A stretch of DNA of 43,233 bases. It comes from Rubrivivax sp. (lineage in GTDB: Bacteria; Pseudomonadota; Gammaproteobacteria; Burkholderiales; Burkholderiaceae_C). The first letter of the stretch is position 1; each line of letters starts with the position of its first letter. Shown in pieces: positions 17,630-26,710 of the stretch. The translations under genes and the position numbers were made by a program. Location: contig JADCGQ010000031.1 in assembly GCA_020248945.1 (NCBI GenBank), positions 1-43,233 on the forward strand. Reading direction: 5' to 3'. The notes below the pieces were generated by a model that was not told where the DNA came from, did no database searches, and saw only the letters and a program-made list of their open reading frames with translations.

Positions 17630-18547
17630 TCAGTTGGCCGCCGCGACCTTGGCGCCCTTGGACAGGCTCAGCACGTAGCCCGAGAGCACATGCACCTGCT
17701 CGGCGGTGAGCAACCGGCCCTGCGCCGGCATCGGGTTGTTGATGCCCTGCGTCACGGCCTTGATGATGGCCTGCTCGCCCCAGCCGTGCAGCCAGATCTT
17801 GTCGGTCAGGTTAGGCGCACCCAGCGCCATGTTGCCCTTGCCTTCGGGCCCGTGGCAGGCCGCGCAGGTGGCGAACTTCGGCTTGCCCAGTTGCGCCGCG
17901 AGGTCGTTGTGCGCGCTGCCCGACAGGCTGAGCACGTAGTTGGCGAGGTTCTTCACGTCCTCGGTGGTGCCCACGGCAGCCGCCATCGGCGGCATCACGC
18001 CCACGCGCCCTTCGGCCACCACCTTCTTGACGTAGTCGATGCTGTCGCCGCCCAGCCAGTCGGTGTCGGCCAGGTTCGGGAAGCCCTTTGAGCCGCGCGC
18101 GTCGGAGCCGTGGCACTGCGCGCAGTTGTTCAGGTACAGGCGCTGGCCGATGCCCATGGCCTTTTCGTCGGCCGCCAGTTGCTCGGCGGTCATGGTGGCG
18201 TACTGGGCGTACACCGGCGCCATGGCGGCGCGGGCCTTCTCCTGCTCGGCCTCGTACTGGCCGACGCTCGACCACTTCAGCAAGCCCGGCGCGCTGCCCA
18301 TGCCCGGATAGAACGCCAGGTACACGGCCGCGAACACCACGGTGATGACGAACAGGCCCATCCACCAGCGCGGCAGCGGGTTGTTCATCTCCTTCAGGTC
18401 TTCGTCCCAGACGTGGCCGGTGGTGTTGTCGTCGGACATCACCTGCCGCTTGGCCGCGATGGCCAGCAGCACGAGGCAGGCCACCAGTGACAACGCGGTC
18501 ACCACGGCCACGAACAGCGCCCAGCCGCTGTGCAGAAAGTCGCTCAC
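17630..18547 (-). CDS. ccoP: cbb3 oxidase subunit III, dihaem cytochrome c
   Basis: Membrane-anchored cytochrome c that passes electrons to the catalytic subunit, 305 residues. Two N-terminal helices (about 8-30 and 61-80) are separated by the cytoplasmic loop with VWDEDLKEMNNPLPRWW, typical of CcoP. Two haem sites follow: CAQCH at 142-146 and CAACH at 228-232, with NPMPAQ (Met273) as probable axial ligand of the second. The start is GTG, overlapping the ccoQ stop by four bases (GTGA), so the two are translationally coupled. Confidence 0.97.
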   Translation of the reverse strand: MSDFLHSGWALFVAVVTALSLVACLVLLAIAAKRQVMSDDNTTGHVWDEDLKEMNNPLPRWWMGLFVITVVFAAVYLAFYPGMGSAPGLLKWSSVGQYEAEQEKARAAMAPVYAQYATMTAEQLAADEKAMGIGQRLYLNNCAQCHGSDARGSKGFPNLADTDWLGGDSIDYVKKVVAEGRVGVMPPMAAAVGTTEDVKNLANYVLSLSGSAHNDLAAQLGKPKFATCAACHGPEGKGNMALGAPNLTDKIWLHGWGEQAIIKAVTQGINNPMPAQGRLLTAEQVHVLSGYVLSLSKGAKVAAAN

Positions 18548-18732
18548 GGCTTTACTCCTTGGTTGTCATTGGCACCGGCCGCAGCGGCCGGTGCGTCGTC
18601 TTCGGCGAAGGGCAGCAGGGCTGCGGCTTCGTGGTCGGCCTGCCGCCGGCGGCTCCAGGTGTGCACCACCAGCGCCAGGAACAGCGCCAGGCCGGCCACC
18701 GTGACGGCGATGCGAAGGGTGTTCACGTCCAT
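18544..18732 (-). CDS. ccoQ: cbb3 oxidase small subunit CcoQ
   Basis: 62 residues, one transmembrane helix near the N-terminus (about 7-25) followed by an HTWSRRR turn and an acidic, Ala-rich cytoplasmic tail. This is the usual form of CcoQ, which stabilises the CcoNO-CcoP complex. It lies between ccoO (16-base gap) and ccoP (four-base overlap). Confidence 0.9.
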   Translation of the reverse strand: MDVNTLRIAVTVAGLALFLALVVHTWSRRRQADHEAAALLPFAEDDAPAAAAGANDNQGVKP

Positions 18733-18748
18733 CGGTGTTCTCCTTCGC

Positions 18749-19369
18749 TCACTTGCGCGCGGTGCCGAGCACCTGCAGGTAGGCGATCAGGGCTTCCATC
18801 TCGGTCTTGCCCTTCACCTGCTCGGTCGCGGCGGCGATCTCGGCTTCGGTGTAGGGCACGCCCACCCGCTGCAGCGCCTTCATGCGGCCCGGCATGCCGG
18901 CGGCGTCGACCGCGCCGGTCTCGAGCCACGGGTAGGCCGGCATGTTGGACTCGGGCACCAGGTCGCGCGGGTTGATCAGGTGCGCGCGGTGCCATTCGTC
19001 GCTGTACTTGCCGCCCACGCGGTGCAGGTCGGGGCCGGTGCGCTTGCTGCCCCACTGGAAGGTGTAGTCGTAGACGAACTCACCGGCCACCGAGTGCGGC
19101 CCGTAGCGCAGGGCCTCGGCGCGGAACGGCCGCACCATCTGCGAGTGGCAGTTGTAGCAACCCTCGCGGATGTAGACGTCGCGGCCGGCCAGCTGCAGCG
19201 CGGTGTAGGGCTTGAGGCCTTCCACCGGCTGCGTCGTGCTGCGCTGGAAGAACAGCGGCACGATCTCGACGAGGCCGCCGACGGCCACCGCCAGCAGGAT
19301 CAGCACGATCATCAGGAAGTTGCTGGTCTCGATCTTCTCGTGACCGGTGGGCTTGTGGTTTTGTGCCAT
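18749..19369 (-). CDS. ccoO: cbb3 oxidase subunit II, monohaem cytochrome c
   Basis: 206 residues. A single N-terminal anchor helix (about 17-40) and one haem motif, CYNCH at 71-75 followed by SQMVRPF, the family's most conserved block. [20 protein letters not shown] is also typical. The frame is open further upstream, but ATG 19369 is chosen because AGGAGAA lies eight bases before it and homologues begin here. 19 bases separate it from ccoN. Confidence 0.97.
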   Translation of the reverse strand: MAQNHKPTGHEKIETSNFLMIVLILLAVAVGGLVEIVPLFFQRSTTQPVEGLKPYTALQLAGRDVYIREGCYNCHSQMVRPFRAEALRYGPHSVAGEFVYDYTFQWGSKRTGPDLHRVGGKYSDEWHRAHLINPRDLVPESNMPAYPWLETGAVDAAGMPGRMKALQRVGVPYTEAEIAAATEQVKGKTEMEALIAYLQVLGTARK

Positions 19370-19388
19370 GGTGTGCTTCTCCTGAGGT

Positions 19389-20849
19389 TCAGGCGTGGGC
19401 CAGCACGGGGGCCGGGATGCGGGCATCCTCGGCGCGGCCGCCGCGGACCGTCATCACCACGTTCCAGGCCATGATCAGCATGCCGCCCAGGTACAGGACG
19501 CCGCCGAGCAGCCGGACCACGTAGTACGGATAGGTCGCCTTCACGCTCTCGACGAAGGTGTAGACCAAGGTGCCATCGGGGTTGACGGCGCGCCACATCA
19601 GGCCCTGCATCACGCCGGCGATCCACATCGCGGCGATGTACAGCACGATGCCGATGGTGGCGATCCAGAAGTGCCACTCGATGGCCTTCACGCTGTGCAT
19701 CGTGGTGCGGCCGTACATGCGCGGGATCAGGTAGTACAGCGAGCCCATGCTGATCAGGCCGACCCAGCCGAGCGCACCGCTGTGCACGTGGCCCACGGTC
19801 CAGTCGGTGTAGTGGCTGAGCGCGTTCACCGTCTTGATCGACATCATCGGCCCCTCGAAGGTGCTCATGCCGTAGAACGACAGGCTCACGATGAGGAACT
19901 TCAGGATCGGGTCGTCACGCAGCTTGTGCCAGGCCCCGCTGAGGGTCATGATGCCGTTGATCATGCCGCCCCAGCTCGGCGCCAGCAGCACGAGGCTGAA
20001 GACCATGCCGATGCTCTGCGCCCAGTCGGGCAGCGCGGTGTAGTGCAGGTGGTGCGGGCCGGCCCACATGTACGTGAAGATCAGCGCCCAGAAGTGGACG
20101 ATGCTCAACCGGTAGCTGTACACCGGGCGCTCGGCCTGCTTGGGGATGTAGTAGTACATCATCCCCAGGAAGCCCGCGGTGAGGAAGAAGCCCACCGCGT
20201 TGTGGCCGTACCACCACTGGATCATCGCGTCCTGCACGCCGGCGTAGACGCTGTAGCTCTTCAGCAGGCCCCAGGGCATGGAGATGTTGTTGACGATGTG
20301 CAGCAGCGCCACCGCCAGGATGAATGCGCCGAAGAACCAGTTGGCCACGTAGATGTGGCGCACCTTGCGCGTGCCGATGGTGCCGAAGAACACGATCGCG
20401 TAGCTCACCCACACGACGGCGATCAGGATGTCGATCGGCCACTCGAGCTCGGCGTATTCCTTGCCCTGCGTGTAGCCCAGCGGCAGCGTGATCGCTGCGG
20501 CCAGGATCACCAGCTGCCAGCCGACGAAGGTGAACAGGGCCAGGCCGGGTGCGAATAGGCGCGTCTGGCCCGTGCGCTGCACGACGTGGTAGCTGGTGGC
20601 GAACAGGGCACAGCCGCCGAACGCGAAGATCACCGCGTTGGTGTGCAGGGGCCGCAGGCGGCCGTAGCTGAGCCACGGTATGCCCATGTTGAGCTCGGGC
20701 CAGGCCAGCTGGGCGGCAATGATCACCCCGACCAGCATGCCGACCACGCCCCACAGGATGGCGGCCAGGGCGAACAGCCTCACCACCGTGTCGGCATAGA
20801 CGGCCTGCCCGGGTGCCTTTGCGGACTGGACAGCGCTTGTTGTTGACAT
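19389..20849 (-). CDS. ccoN: cbb3 oxidase catalytic subunit I
   Basis: Haem-copper oxygen reductase subunit of 486 residues with twelve transmembrane helices. The haem and CuB ligands lie in the expected blocks: [14 protein letters not shown] (helix 2 His), [14 protein letters not shown] with the Tyr/His pair of the active site, [16 protein letters not shown] (two CuB His), and [11 protein letters not shown] (haem His). ATG 20849 is preferred over an upstream in-frame start because it has AGGAG in good position and matches homologues (MSTTS...). An FNR-dependent promoter lies just upstream inside ccoS. Confidence 0.98.
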   Translation of the reverse strand: MSTTSAVQSAKAPGQAVYADTVVRLFALAAILWGVVGMLVGVIIAAQLAWPELNMGIPWLSYGRLRPLHTNAVIFAFGGCALFATSYHVVQRTGQTRLFAPGLALFTFVGWQLVILAAAITLPLGYTQGKEYAELEWPIDILIAVVWVSYAIVFFGTIGTRKVRHIYVANWFFGAFILAVALLHIVNNISMPWGLLKSYSVYAGVQDAMIQWWYGHNAVGFFLTAGFLGMMYYYIPKQAERPVYSYRLSIVHFWALIFTYMWAGPHHLHYTALPDWAQSIGMVFSLVLLAPSWGGMINGIMTLSGAWHKLRDDPILKFLIVSLSFYGMSTFEGPMMSIKTVNALSHYTDWTVGHVHSGALGWVGLISMGSLYYLIPRMYGRTTMHSVKAIEWHFWIATIGIVLYIAAMWIAGVMQGLMWRAVNPDGTLVYTFVESVKATYPYYVVRLLGGVLYLGGMLIMAWNVVMTVRGGRAEDARIPAPVLAHA

Positions 20850-20898
20850 CGAACGGACTCCTCGGATCCCGGCTGCAACCACCTGCAGCCGTTGGAGG

Positions 20899-20940
20899 AT
20901 TCTTTCGGTCAGTCCTCGCGTCGGGCTTGACCGGCATCAA
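20899..20940 (-). promoter_or_regulatory. FNR-activated promoter of ccoNOQPG
   Basis: On the minus strand TTGATGCCGGTCAA (20940-20927) matches the FNR box TTGAT-N4-ATCAA at nine of ten positions. Exactly 22 bases downstream is AAGAAT (20904-20899), a fair -10 (four of six). This is the class II spacing with the box centred at -41.5, giving a start site near 20892 and a 42-base leader before ccoN. The box lies in the last codons of ccoS. Confidence 0.75.
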
Positions 20941-21085
20941 CCGGCCCGGCTTCATCTGTCAGGATCCGTTCACCTTCGCGCTCGAGGTCATCGAACTGGC
21001 CGCGGCTCAGCGCCCAGCCGAAGATGCCGATGATCAGCAGCACCAACAGCGCCGACAGCGGGATCAGGATGTAGAGGCTTTCCAT
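20909..21085 (-). CDS. ccoS: cbb3 oxidase maturation protein CcoS
   Basis: 58-residue protein beginning [20 protein letters not shown], with one transmembrane helix, then the conserved [21 protein letters not shown] and a short charged tail. This is typical CcoS/FixS, which is required for placing haem and copper in CcoN. It starts 24 bases after ccoI and ends 59 bases before ccoN. The FNR box of the ccoN promoter lies in its last third. Confidence 0.95.
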   Translation of the reverse strand: MESLYILIPLSALLVLLIIGIFGWALSRGQFDDLEREGERILTDEAGPVDAGQARRED

Positions 21086-21109
21086 GGCGCGTGCGCTTGC
21101 AGCGACTCG

Positions 21110-23449
21110 TCAGCGCGCCGCGCGCTGCGCGTTGAGGATGACGACGAGCGAGCTCGTCGCCATGCCCAGGCCGGCGGCCCAGGGCGGCAGCCAGCCGATC
21201 AGCGCCAGCGGAATGCAGGTGGCGTTGTAGACGGCCGAGAGGATGAAGTTCTGGCGCACCAGCGCCATCGCGCGCAGCGCACGACGGCGCGCCTGGACGA
21301 AGTCGGACAGGCGGCTCGACGTCACCACCGCATCGGCCTGCGCGCGCGCCACCAGGGCGCCCTGCCCCATGGCCAGCGACGCGTCGGCGCGCGCAAGCAC
21401 GGGCGCGTCGTTGACGCCGTCGCCCACCATCACCACCGGGCCCGAGGACGCTTGCAGCGCCGTGAGCAGGGCCAGCTTGGCCTCGGGCGTGGCCTCGGCG
21501 TGCACCCGTTCGATGCCCAGCCGCGCCGCCAGCGCCTGTGCGCGCGCGGCACGGTCACCGCTGAGCAGCGTCACCCCCACGCCGGCGGCGTGCAGTTCGG
21601 CGACGGCCTCGCGGGCGCCTTCGCGCAGGGCTTCCTCGAGCTCGAACTCGGCCAGCACGACGCCCTCACAGGCCAGCACCACGAACGCGCTGTCGCGGTC
21701 GCTCGAGCCAGCCACCCAGGCGGCCGATCCCAGGCGCCAGTGGCGGCCCTGCGCGTCACGCGCCTCGACGCCGGCGCCGGCTTGTTCGTGCACCTCGGAC
21801 CAGGCCGCTGATTTCGTGCCGTGGCCCTGGGCGGCCGAAGCCGCAACCACCAGAGCCTGAGACAACGGATGCTGCGACCATGCCGCCAGTTCGGCCGCCC
21901 GCTGCAGCACGGCGGCATCGAGATGCTCGCCAGCGCCGACGTTCGGCCAGAACTCGCTCGCCGCGGCTTGCACGCGAACGGCAGCCAGCGTCGGCCGGTC
22001 TTCGGTGAGCGTGCCGGTCTTGTCGAACACCACCTGCCGTGCACGCGCCAGCACCTCGATGGCGTCGAGTCGCTGCAGCAGCACGCCTTCGCGGGCCATG
22101 CCCCGCGCCGCGGCCACCAGCGTGGCCGGTGCAGCCAGCGACAAGGCACACGGGCAGGTGACGATGAGCACCGACACGGCCACCCACACCGCCCGCGAGG
22201 GGTCGATCACGCTCCAGGCTGCAGCACCACCGGCCGCGAGCAGCAGCACCGTCCACAGGAACGGCGGGGCCCAGAGATCGGCCAGGCGCGCCGCAGCGGG
22301 GCGCTGGGCCAGCGCGCTCTTCATCATCGAGACGATGCGCTCCAGCCGCGTATCGCCGCCGATGCTTTCCACCCGCACCAGCACGGGCGCACCCATGTTC
22401 AGGCTGCCCGCGACCACGGCGCTGCCGGGAGCCTTGTCGACCGGCGCGGACTCGCCCGTGAGCAGCGACTCGTCGGCCCGCGTGTGGCCCTCGCTCACCA
22501 CGCCGTCGGCCGGGAACGCCTGCCCCAGGGGCACGCGCACCGTGTCGCCGGCGTGCAGCCGCATCGTGCTGACAGCCGTGACGCTGCCGTCGGCGCCCAC
22601 GCGCCAGGCGGTCTCGGGCAGGCGCGCCATCGCACGCTCGAGCTGCTCGGCGGCACGCGCGCGGGCCTTCAGCTCGATCCAGCGGGCACCGAGCAGGAAG
22701 CTCACGAACATCGTCAGCGAGTCGAAGAAGACCTCATGCCCGAACGGCCCGGCGGGGTCGAAGGTGGCGCCGGTGCTGGCGATGAAGGTGATGAGCAGGC
22801 CCAGCGCCACCGGAACGTCCATGCCGATGGCGCGCGCGTCGAACAGGCGATCGGGGCTGGCGAGCACCGCGCGCACCGAGCGCCACGCGCCGGCGAAAAA
22901 CGGCGTGGCGGAAAAGGCCATCACCGGCAGCGTGAGGATCCAGCTGCCCCAGTTGAGCAGCTGCCGCATCTCGTCGGTGAGATCGCCCGGGCCGGCCACG
23001 TAGCTGGGCGTGGCGAACATCATCACCTGCATGCCGCAGAAGCCCGCAACGAACAGGCGCCACAAGGCCTGGCGCTGCTCGCGGCGGCGCATCTCGCGGG
23101 CCGGGGCGGCGGCGTCGGGCACGGCGTCGTAGCCGGCGCGGCGCACGGCGGCGATCAGGGCCGAGGGCCGCGTGCGCTCGGGGTCCCAGGTGACGCTGGC
23201 GCGCTCGCTGGCAGCGCTGACCTGTGCCGCGGCCACGCCGTCGACTCGCGTCAGGGCCTGCTCGATGATGCCGGCGCAGGCCGCGCAATGCATGCCGGCG
23301 AGCTGCAGCGAGCTCTCGGCGCGGCGCTCACCCGCCGGGCCGCTGACCCAGCGCGTGAAGCGGCCGAACTCCAGCGGGTCGTCGACGATGTCGGGCGCCG
23401 CCGCGCCTTCGGTCGAGGGCGGGGCCAAGGGTGGGGCAGCGGGGCTCAC
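21110..23449 (-). CDS. ccoI: Copper-transporting P-type ATPase for cbb3 assembly
   Basis: P1B-type ATPase (CcoI/FixI), 779 residues, which exports copper to the periplasm to feed CuB of the oxidase. An N-terminal heavy-metal domain has GMHCAACAGIIEQAL. The CcoI-typical GFCGMQVMMFATPSY lies in the first helices. TGES actuator loop, CPC metal site (TCPCALSLAAP), phosphorylation site DKTGTL and hinge GDGVNDAPVL are all present. The frame stays open far upstream through the opposite DUF192 gene. GTG 23449 (VSPAAPPLA...) is the start that avoids that overlap. It leads ccoS and the oxidase genes. Confidence 0.96.
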   Translation of the reverse strand: MSPAAPPLAPPSTEGAAAPDIVDDPLEFGRFTRWVSGPAGERRAESSLQLAGMHCAACAGIIEQALTRVDGVAAAQVSAASERASVTWDPERTRPSALIAAVRRAGYDAVPDAAAPAREMRRREQRQALWRLFVAGFCGMQVMMFATPSYVAGPGDLTDEMRQLLNWGSWILTLPVMAFSATPFFAGAWRSVRAVLASPDRLFDARAIGMDVPVALGLLITFIASTGATFDPAGPFGHEVFFDSLTMFVSFLLGARWIELKARARAAEQLERAMARLPETAWRVGADGSVTAVSTMRLHAGDTVRVPLGQAFPADGVVSEGHTRADESLLTGESAPVDKAPGSAVVAGSLNMGAPVLVRVESIGGDTRLERIVSMMKSALAQRPAAARLADLWAPPFLWTVLLLAAGGAAAWSVIDPSRAVWVAVSVLIVTCPCALSLAAPATLVAAARGMAREGVLLQRLDAIEVLARARQVVFDKTGTLTEDRPTLAAVRVQAAASEFWPNVGAGEHLDAAVLQRAAELAAWSQHPLSQALVVAASAAQGHGTKSAAWSEVHEQAGAGVEARDAQGRHWRLGSAAWVAGSSDRDSAFVVLACEGVVLAEFELEEALREGAREAVAELHAAGVGVTLLSGDRAARAQALAARLGIERVHAEATPEAKLALLTALQASSGPVVMVGDGVNDAPVLARADASLAMGQGALVARAQADAVVTSSRLSDFVQARRRALRAMALVRQNFILSAVYNATCIPLALIGWLPPWAAGLGMATSSLVVILNAQRAAR

Positions 23450-23482
23450 ACCATAATCTAGCCGTCCGTCTTCAGAGCCGAC

Positions 23483-23944
23483 ATGACTTCGATCAAGCGC
23501 CTTGCCGTTCTCGCCCTCGTGGGTTTCGTCGGCCTCGTGAGCCTCGGGGCCCAGGCGCAGAGCGGGCCGCAGCCCAAGCTGCCGACGACGCCGCTCACCA
23601 TCGGCATCCATGTCGTGCAGGCCGAACTGGCCGTGACGCCCGAGCAGCAGGCCACCGGCATGATGTTCCGCACCCGCATGGGCACCAACGAGGGCATGCT
23701 GTTCGTCAATGACGACGCCGGCGTGCGCTGCTTCTGGATGCGCAACACGCTGGTGCCGCTGACCATCGCCTTCATCGCCGACGACGGCACCATCGTCAAC
23801 ACCGCCGACATGGAGCCGCGCTCGGAGAAGTCGCACTGCTCGGCGCAGCCGGTGCGTTTTGCGCTCGAGATGAATCTTGGCTGGTTTGCCAAGCGGGGCA
23901 TCAAGCCGGGGGCGAAGATCAGCGGCAAGCCCTTTCGGCGCTGA
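23483..23944 (+). CDS. Exported DUF192-family protein
   Basis: 153 residues with a signal peptide (about 1-25, ending LGAQAQ). The DUF192 domain (PF02643) follows with its typical blocks: TPEQQATGMMFR, EGMLFVNDD, CFWMRNTLVPLTIAFI and EMNLGWFAKRGIKPG. The role of the family is not settled. It is divergent from ccoI with only 33 bases between the start codons, so their promoters must overlap each other or the coding regions. Confidence 0.92.
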   Translation: MTSIKRLAVLALVGFVGLVSLGAQAQSGPQPKLPTTPLTIGIHVVQAELAVTPEQQATGMMFRTRMGTNEGMLFVNDDAGVRCFWMRNTLVPLTIAFIADDGTIVNTADMEPRSEKSHCSAQPVRFALEMNLGWFAKRGIKPGAKISGKPFRR

Positions 23945-23956
23945 GCACCGTCGCGA

Positions 23957-23984
23957 GGGCTTCGACAGGCTCAGCCCGAACGGG
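23957..23984. repeat. Dispersed FGLSLSKP-type repeat, copy 1
   Basis: 28-base unit that begins GGGCTTCGACAGGCTCAGCC and ends GAACGGG. The core is an imperfect inverted repeat (GGGCTT...AGCCCGAA) able to fold. It is a well-known dispersed element in many proteobacteria, often seen as false peptide FGLSLSKP. A second copy follows 35 bases on. Confidence 0.85.
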
Positions 23985-23991
23985 TATGGGC

Positions 23992-24019
23992 GGGCTTCGA
24001 CAGGCTCAGCCCGAACGGG
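23992..24019. repeat. Dispersed FGLSLSKP-type repeat, copy 2
   Basis: Identical 28-base unit to copy 1, in the same orientation, seven bases after it. It covers the last codons of the sensor kinase on the minus strand, and the kinase stop codon TGA (24006-24008) lies in the repeat. Confidence 0.87.
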
Positions 24020-25424
24020 TGCGGGCGGCCAGGCGCACCGTGAAGCGCATGCCATCTACCTCGGGCCGGGTCGCCGCCTCCAGCGTGCCGCCGAGGCGGG
24101 CCACGATCTCGCTGGCGATGGCCAGCCCCAGGCCGGTACCGCCGTCGCTGCGCAGGTCGGCCCTTTCGCCGCGCCAGAAGGGCTCGAACAAGTGCGGCAG
24201 TTCGTCGGGCCGCACGCCCGGTCCGTCGTCCTCGACCACCAGCTCGGCGCCGCCGCCCGCCAGCGGCCTGATGCGCAGCCAGATGTGCTCGCCGCCGTAG
24301 CGCTGCGCGTTGTCGAGCAGATTGGCGACGACCTCGCCGAGCCAGATTGGGTGCGCCAGGGCGACCACCGGCTGATCGGGCGCCTCGAGCTCGATGTGGC
24401 GGCCCTGGCGCAGGCCCTGCAGCACCAGCGGCTCGGTGGCCTCGCGCACCAGCGGCACCACATCCATCGGCGCCTGCTCGCCCTGCATCGTGAGCGCGGT
24501 TTCCGAGCCGGCCAGGCTGAGCAGCTGGCCGATCAACCGTGACAGCCGCTGCGTCGACGCCTGCAGCTCCGCCAGCAACGGCTGGCCCGGCGTGATGCCG
24601 GCGCGCTGCAGCTCACGCTCCAATTCCTGCGCCAGCACGCGGATGCCGGCCACCGGCGTGCGCAGCTGATGCGCGGCATCGGCCACGAAGCGGCGCTGCA
24701 GCGCCACCGAGTGCTGCACGTCGAGCATGAGGTCGTTGATGCGCTCCACCATAGGCAGCGCCTCGGCCGGCACGCGCTGCAGCGGCAGCGGCCGCCAGTC
24801 GTGCAGCTCGCGCAGGCCGATCTCACCGCTCAGGCGCGTCAGCGGCTTCAAGCCGCGGTTGACGCCCCAGCCGAGCAAGGCAAAGGTGACGAGACCCAGC
24901 GCCACCGTAGGCGCGACGATGGCCAGCTGCACATCGCGCACCAGGGCCGCGCGCTTGGCCGTCGTCTCGACGACGACGATGGACACCGTGCGGTCGATCA
25001 TCGGGCTGGTCACCGAAAACACCGCGCCACGCACCGGCTCGCCCTGGTAGCGGGCATCGAACAACAGCGGCTGCTGCAGGCTGGCCGGGTCGAACCGGGG
25101 CGCCGGCACGGTGCCGTCGCCGGCCAGCGGCGTGCCTTCGATGTCGACCATCACGAAGCCGTTGCGGTCCTCGCTGTCCCAGGTGAGCAGCTCCAGCGTC
25201 TGACGGCTCACGTCCAGCAGCGGGCCGCGGTCGGACCAGGTCACGCGCGCGGCCAGGGCCGAGGCTTCGTCGCGCAACGACCGGTCGAAGGCGCGCTGTG
25301 CGGCGTCGTGGGCGAGATAGAACGCACCCACCGCGGCGGAGGCCAGGCCGATGAGCCAGGTCCATGCCAGCGGCACCAGCAGCCGCCGCGTCAGGCTGGG
25401 CGGCGCGGCGGGCGTGCCCCTCAT
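24006..25424 (-). CDS. Two-component sensor histidine kinase (TctE/QseC type)
   Basis: Inner-membrane sensor kinase of 472 residues. Two transmembrane helices (about 15-37 and 165-187) bound a periplasmic domain of about 125 residues of the 2CSK_N type. The dimerisation helix has the phospho-acceptor His252 in ADAAHQLRTPVAG. ATP-binding blocks are N (NLLDNAQRYGG), G1 (VEDDGPGV) and G2 (GGTGLGLAIASEI). The start overlaps the regulator stop by four bases (ATGA). The last residues and the stop codon come from a dispersed repeat, so the C-terminus has been changed by it. The signal is unknown; TctE relatives sense tricarboxylates. Confidence 0.93.
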   Translation of the reverse strand: MRGTPAAPPSLTRRLLVPLAWTWLIGLASAAVGAFYLAHDAAQRAFDRSLRDEASALAARVTWSDRGPLLDVSRQTLELLTWDSEDRNGFVMVDIEGTPLAGDGTVPAPRFDPASLQQPLLFDARYQGEPVRGAVFSVTSPMIDRTVSIVVVETTAKRAALVRDVQLAIVAPTVALGLVTFALLGWGVNRGLKPLTRLSGEIGLRELHDWRPLPLQRVPAEALPMVERINDLMLDVQHSVALQRRFVADAAHQLRTPVAGIRVLAQELERELQRAGITPGQPLLAELQASTQRLSRLIGQLLSLAGSETALTMQGEQAPMDVVPLVREATEPLVLQGLRQGRHIELEAPDQPVVALAHPIWLGEVVANLLDNAQRYGGEHIWLRIRPLAGGGAELVVEDDGPGVRPDELPHLFEPFWRGERADLRSDGGTGLGLAIASEIVARLGGTLEAATRPEVDGMRFTVRLAARTRSG

Positions 25425-26101
25425 GGTGGCGCGGGGTCGGCCGCCTCCATCACGTAGCCGAAGCCGCGCACGGTGCGGATGACGACGCCGAGCTCGGCGA
25501 AGCGCTTGCGCAACCGGTGCACGTAGACCTCGACCGAGTTCTCGCTGAAGTCGCTTTCCCAGCTCGACAGCCGGGCCACGATCTGGTCCTTCGGCACCAC
25601 GCGGCCGGCCTTGCCCATCAGCAGCTCGGTCAGCGCCAGTTCACGCGGCGACAGCGCCACGCGCTCGCCGCGGTGGCGCAGCTCGCGGTCATTCACGTGC
25701 AGCACCAGTTCGCCGAGCAGCAGCATGTTCTCGGCGCGGCCAGCGGCACGCCGGCCCAGCGCGCGCAGGCGCGCCAGAAGCTCGGGCAGGTCGAACGGCT
25801 TGACGAGGTAGTCGTCGGCGCCGGCATCGAGCCCGGCCACGCGGTCGGCGAGCTGGTCGCGCGCGGTCAGCATCAATACCGGGAAGCGGGCCCCACGGCT
25901 GCGCCAGTGGCGCAGCACGTCCATGCCGTCACGGCGCGGCAGGCCGAGGTCGAGCACCGCCACGTCGTGTTCGCCGCTGAGCCCGGCATGGGCGGCCTGC
26001 TCGCCGCACGAGAGCACGTCGACGCGCCAGCCCTCGGCCTGCAGCGCGTGCCGCACGCCGACGATCAGTGCATGGTCGTCCTCGACGAGCAGGACGCGCA
26101 T
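25421..26101 (-). CDS. OmpR/PhoB-family response regulator
   Basis: 226-residue DNA-binding regulator. Receiver domain with the acidic pair near residues 8-9 (VEDDH), phospho-acceptor Asp51 (DVAVLDLGLPRRDG) and the conserved Lys in YLVKPF. C-terminal winged helix (about 130-220) with ENSVEVYVHRLRKRF and the end motif TVRGFGYVME. It is the partner of the overlapping sensor kinase. It starts 22 bases after sodB on the same strand, so read-through from sodB is possible. TctD/QseB-like; target genes unknown. Confidence 0.94.
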   Translation of the reverse strand: MRVLLVEDDHALIVGVRHALQAEGWRVDVLSCGEQAAHAGLSGEHDVAVLDLGLPRRDGMDVLRHWRSRGARFPVLMLTARDQLADRVAGLDAGADDYLVKPFDLPELLARLRALGRRAAGRAENMLLLGELVLHVNDRELRHRGERVALSPRELALTELLMGKAGRVVPKDQIVARLSSWESDFSENSVEVYVHRLRKRFAELGVVIRTVRGFGYVMEAADPAPP

Positions 26102-26123
26102 CGCTGCCGGCGTGCGTCGGGTG

Positions 26124-26705
26124 TCAGCCGAAGTTCTTCTGCGCGAATTCCCAGTTCACGAGCTTGTCGAGGAAGGTCTCGACGAACTTGGGGCGCATGT
26201 TGCGGTAGTCGATGTAGTAAGCGTGCTCCCACACATCGACCGTCAGCAGCGCGGTGTCGCCGGTGGTCAGCGGGGTGCCGGCGGCGCCCATGTTGACGAT
26301 GTCGACGCTGCCGTCGGCCTTCTTCACCAGCCAGGTCCAGCCGCTGCCGAAGTTGCCGACGGCGCTCTTGACGAAGGCCTCGCGGAAGGCCGCGTAGCTG
26401 CCCCACTTGGCGTTGATGGCCGCGGCCAGCGCGCCGGTGGGCTCGCCACCGCCAGCGGGCTTCATGCAGTTCCAGAAGAAGGTGTGGTTCCAGATCTGCG
26501 CGGCGTTGTTGTAGACGCCACCGGCGCTCTTCTTGACGATGTCCTCGAGCGCCATCGCCTCGAACTCGGTGCCCTTCTGCAGGTTGTTCAGGTTCACCAC
26601 GTAGGCGTTGTGGTGCTTGCCGTGGTGGAACTCCAGCGTTTCCTTGCTGTAGTGCGGGGCCAGGGCGTCGATGGCATAGGGCAGCGGCGGCAGGGTGTGT
26701 TCCAT
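26124..26705 (-). CDS. sodB: Iron superoxide dismutase
   Basis: Cytoplasmic Fe/Mn-type superoxide dismutase of 193 residues, as usual for SodB. Metal ligands are seen in [13 protein letters not shown] (His27), [10 protein letters not shown] (His), and [13 protein letters not shown] (Asp and His). [10 protein letters not shown] is the typical block before the third ligand, and its sequence favours iron over manganese. The frame is open into xseA, but ATG 26705 ([10 protein letters not shown]) is the clear family start. It follows xseA by five bases and is probably co-transcribed with it. Confidence 0.97.
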   Translation of the reverse strand: MEHTLPPLPYAIDALAPHYSKETLEFHHGKHHNAYVVNLNNLQKGTEFEAMALEDIVKKSAGGVYNNAAQIWNHTFFWNCMKPAGGGEPTGALAAAINAKWGSYAAFREAFVKSAVGNFGSGWTWLVKKADGSVDIVNMGAAGTPLTTGDTALLTVDVWEHAYYIDYRNMRPKFVETFLDKLVNWEFAQKNFG

Positions 26706-26710
26706 GGCGG

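Noticed and set aside
23483..23496. ATGACTTCGATCAA as an FNR box for ccoI
   Set aside because: It matches 8/10 but overlaps the DUF192 start codon, and an activating position would put the ccoI transcript start on its start codon. Chance is as likely.
23450..24055. Upstream extension of the copper ATPase frame through the DUF192 gene
   Set aside because: The extra 202 codons are the reverse complement of DUF192 and the dispersed repeats. The true start at GTG 23449 gives a normal-length CcoI.
24006..25457. Long open frames opposite the sensor kinase, cco genes and icd (some above 300 codons)
   Set aside because: They are antisense shadows caused by high GC: they are rich in His/Arg/Gly/Gln without domains, while the other strand encodes clear, motif-bearing proteins.
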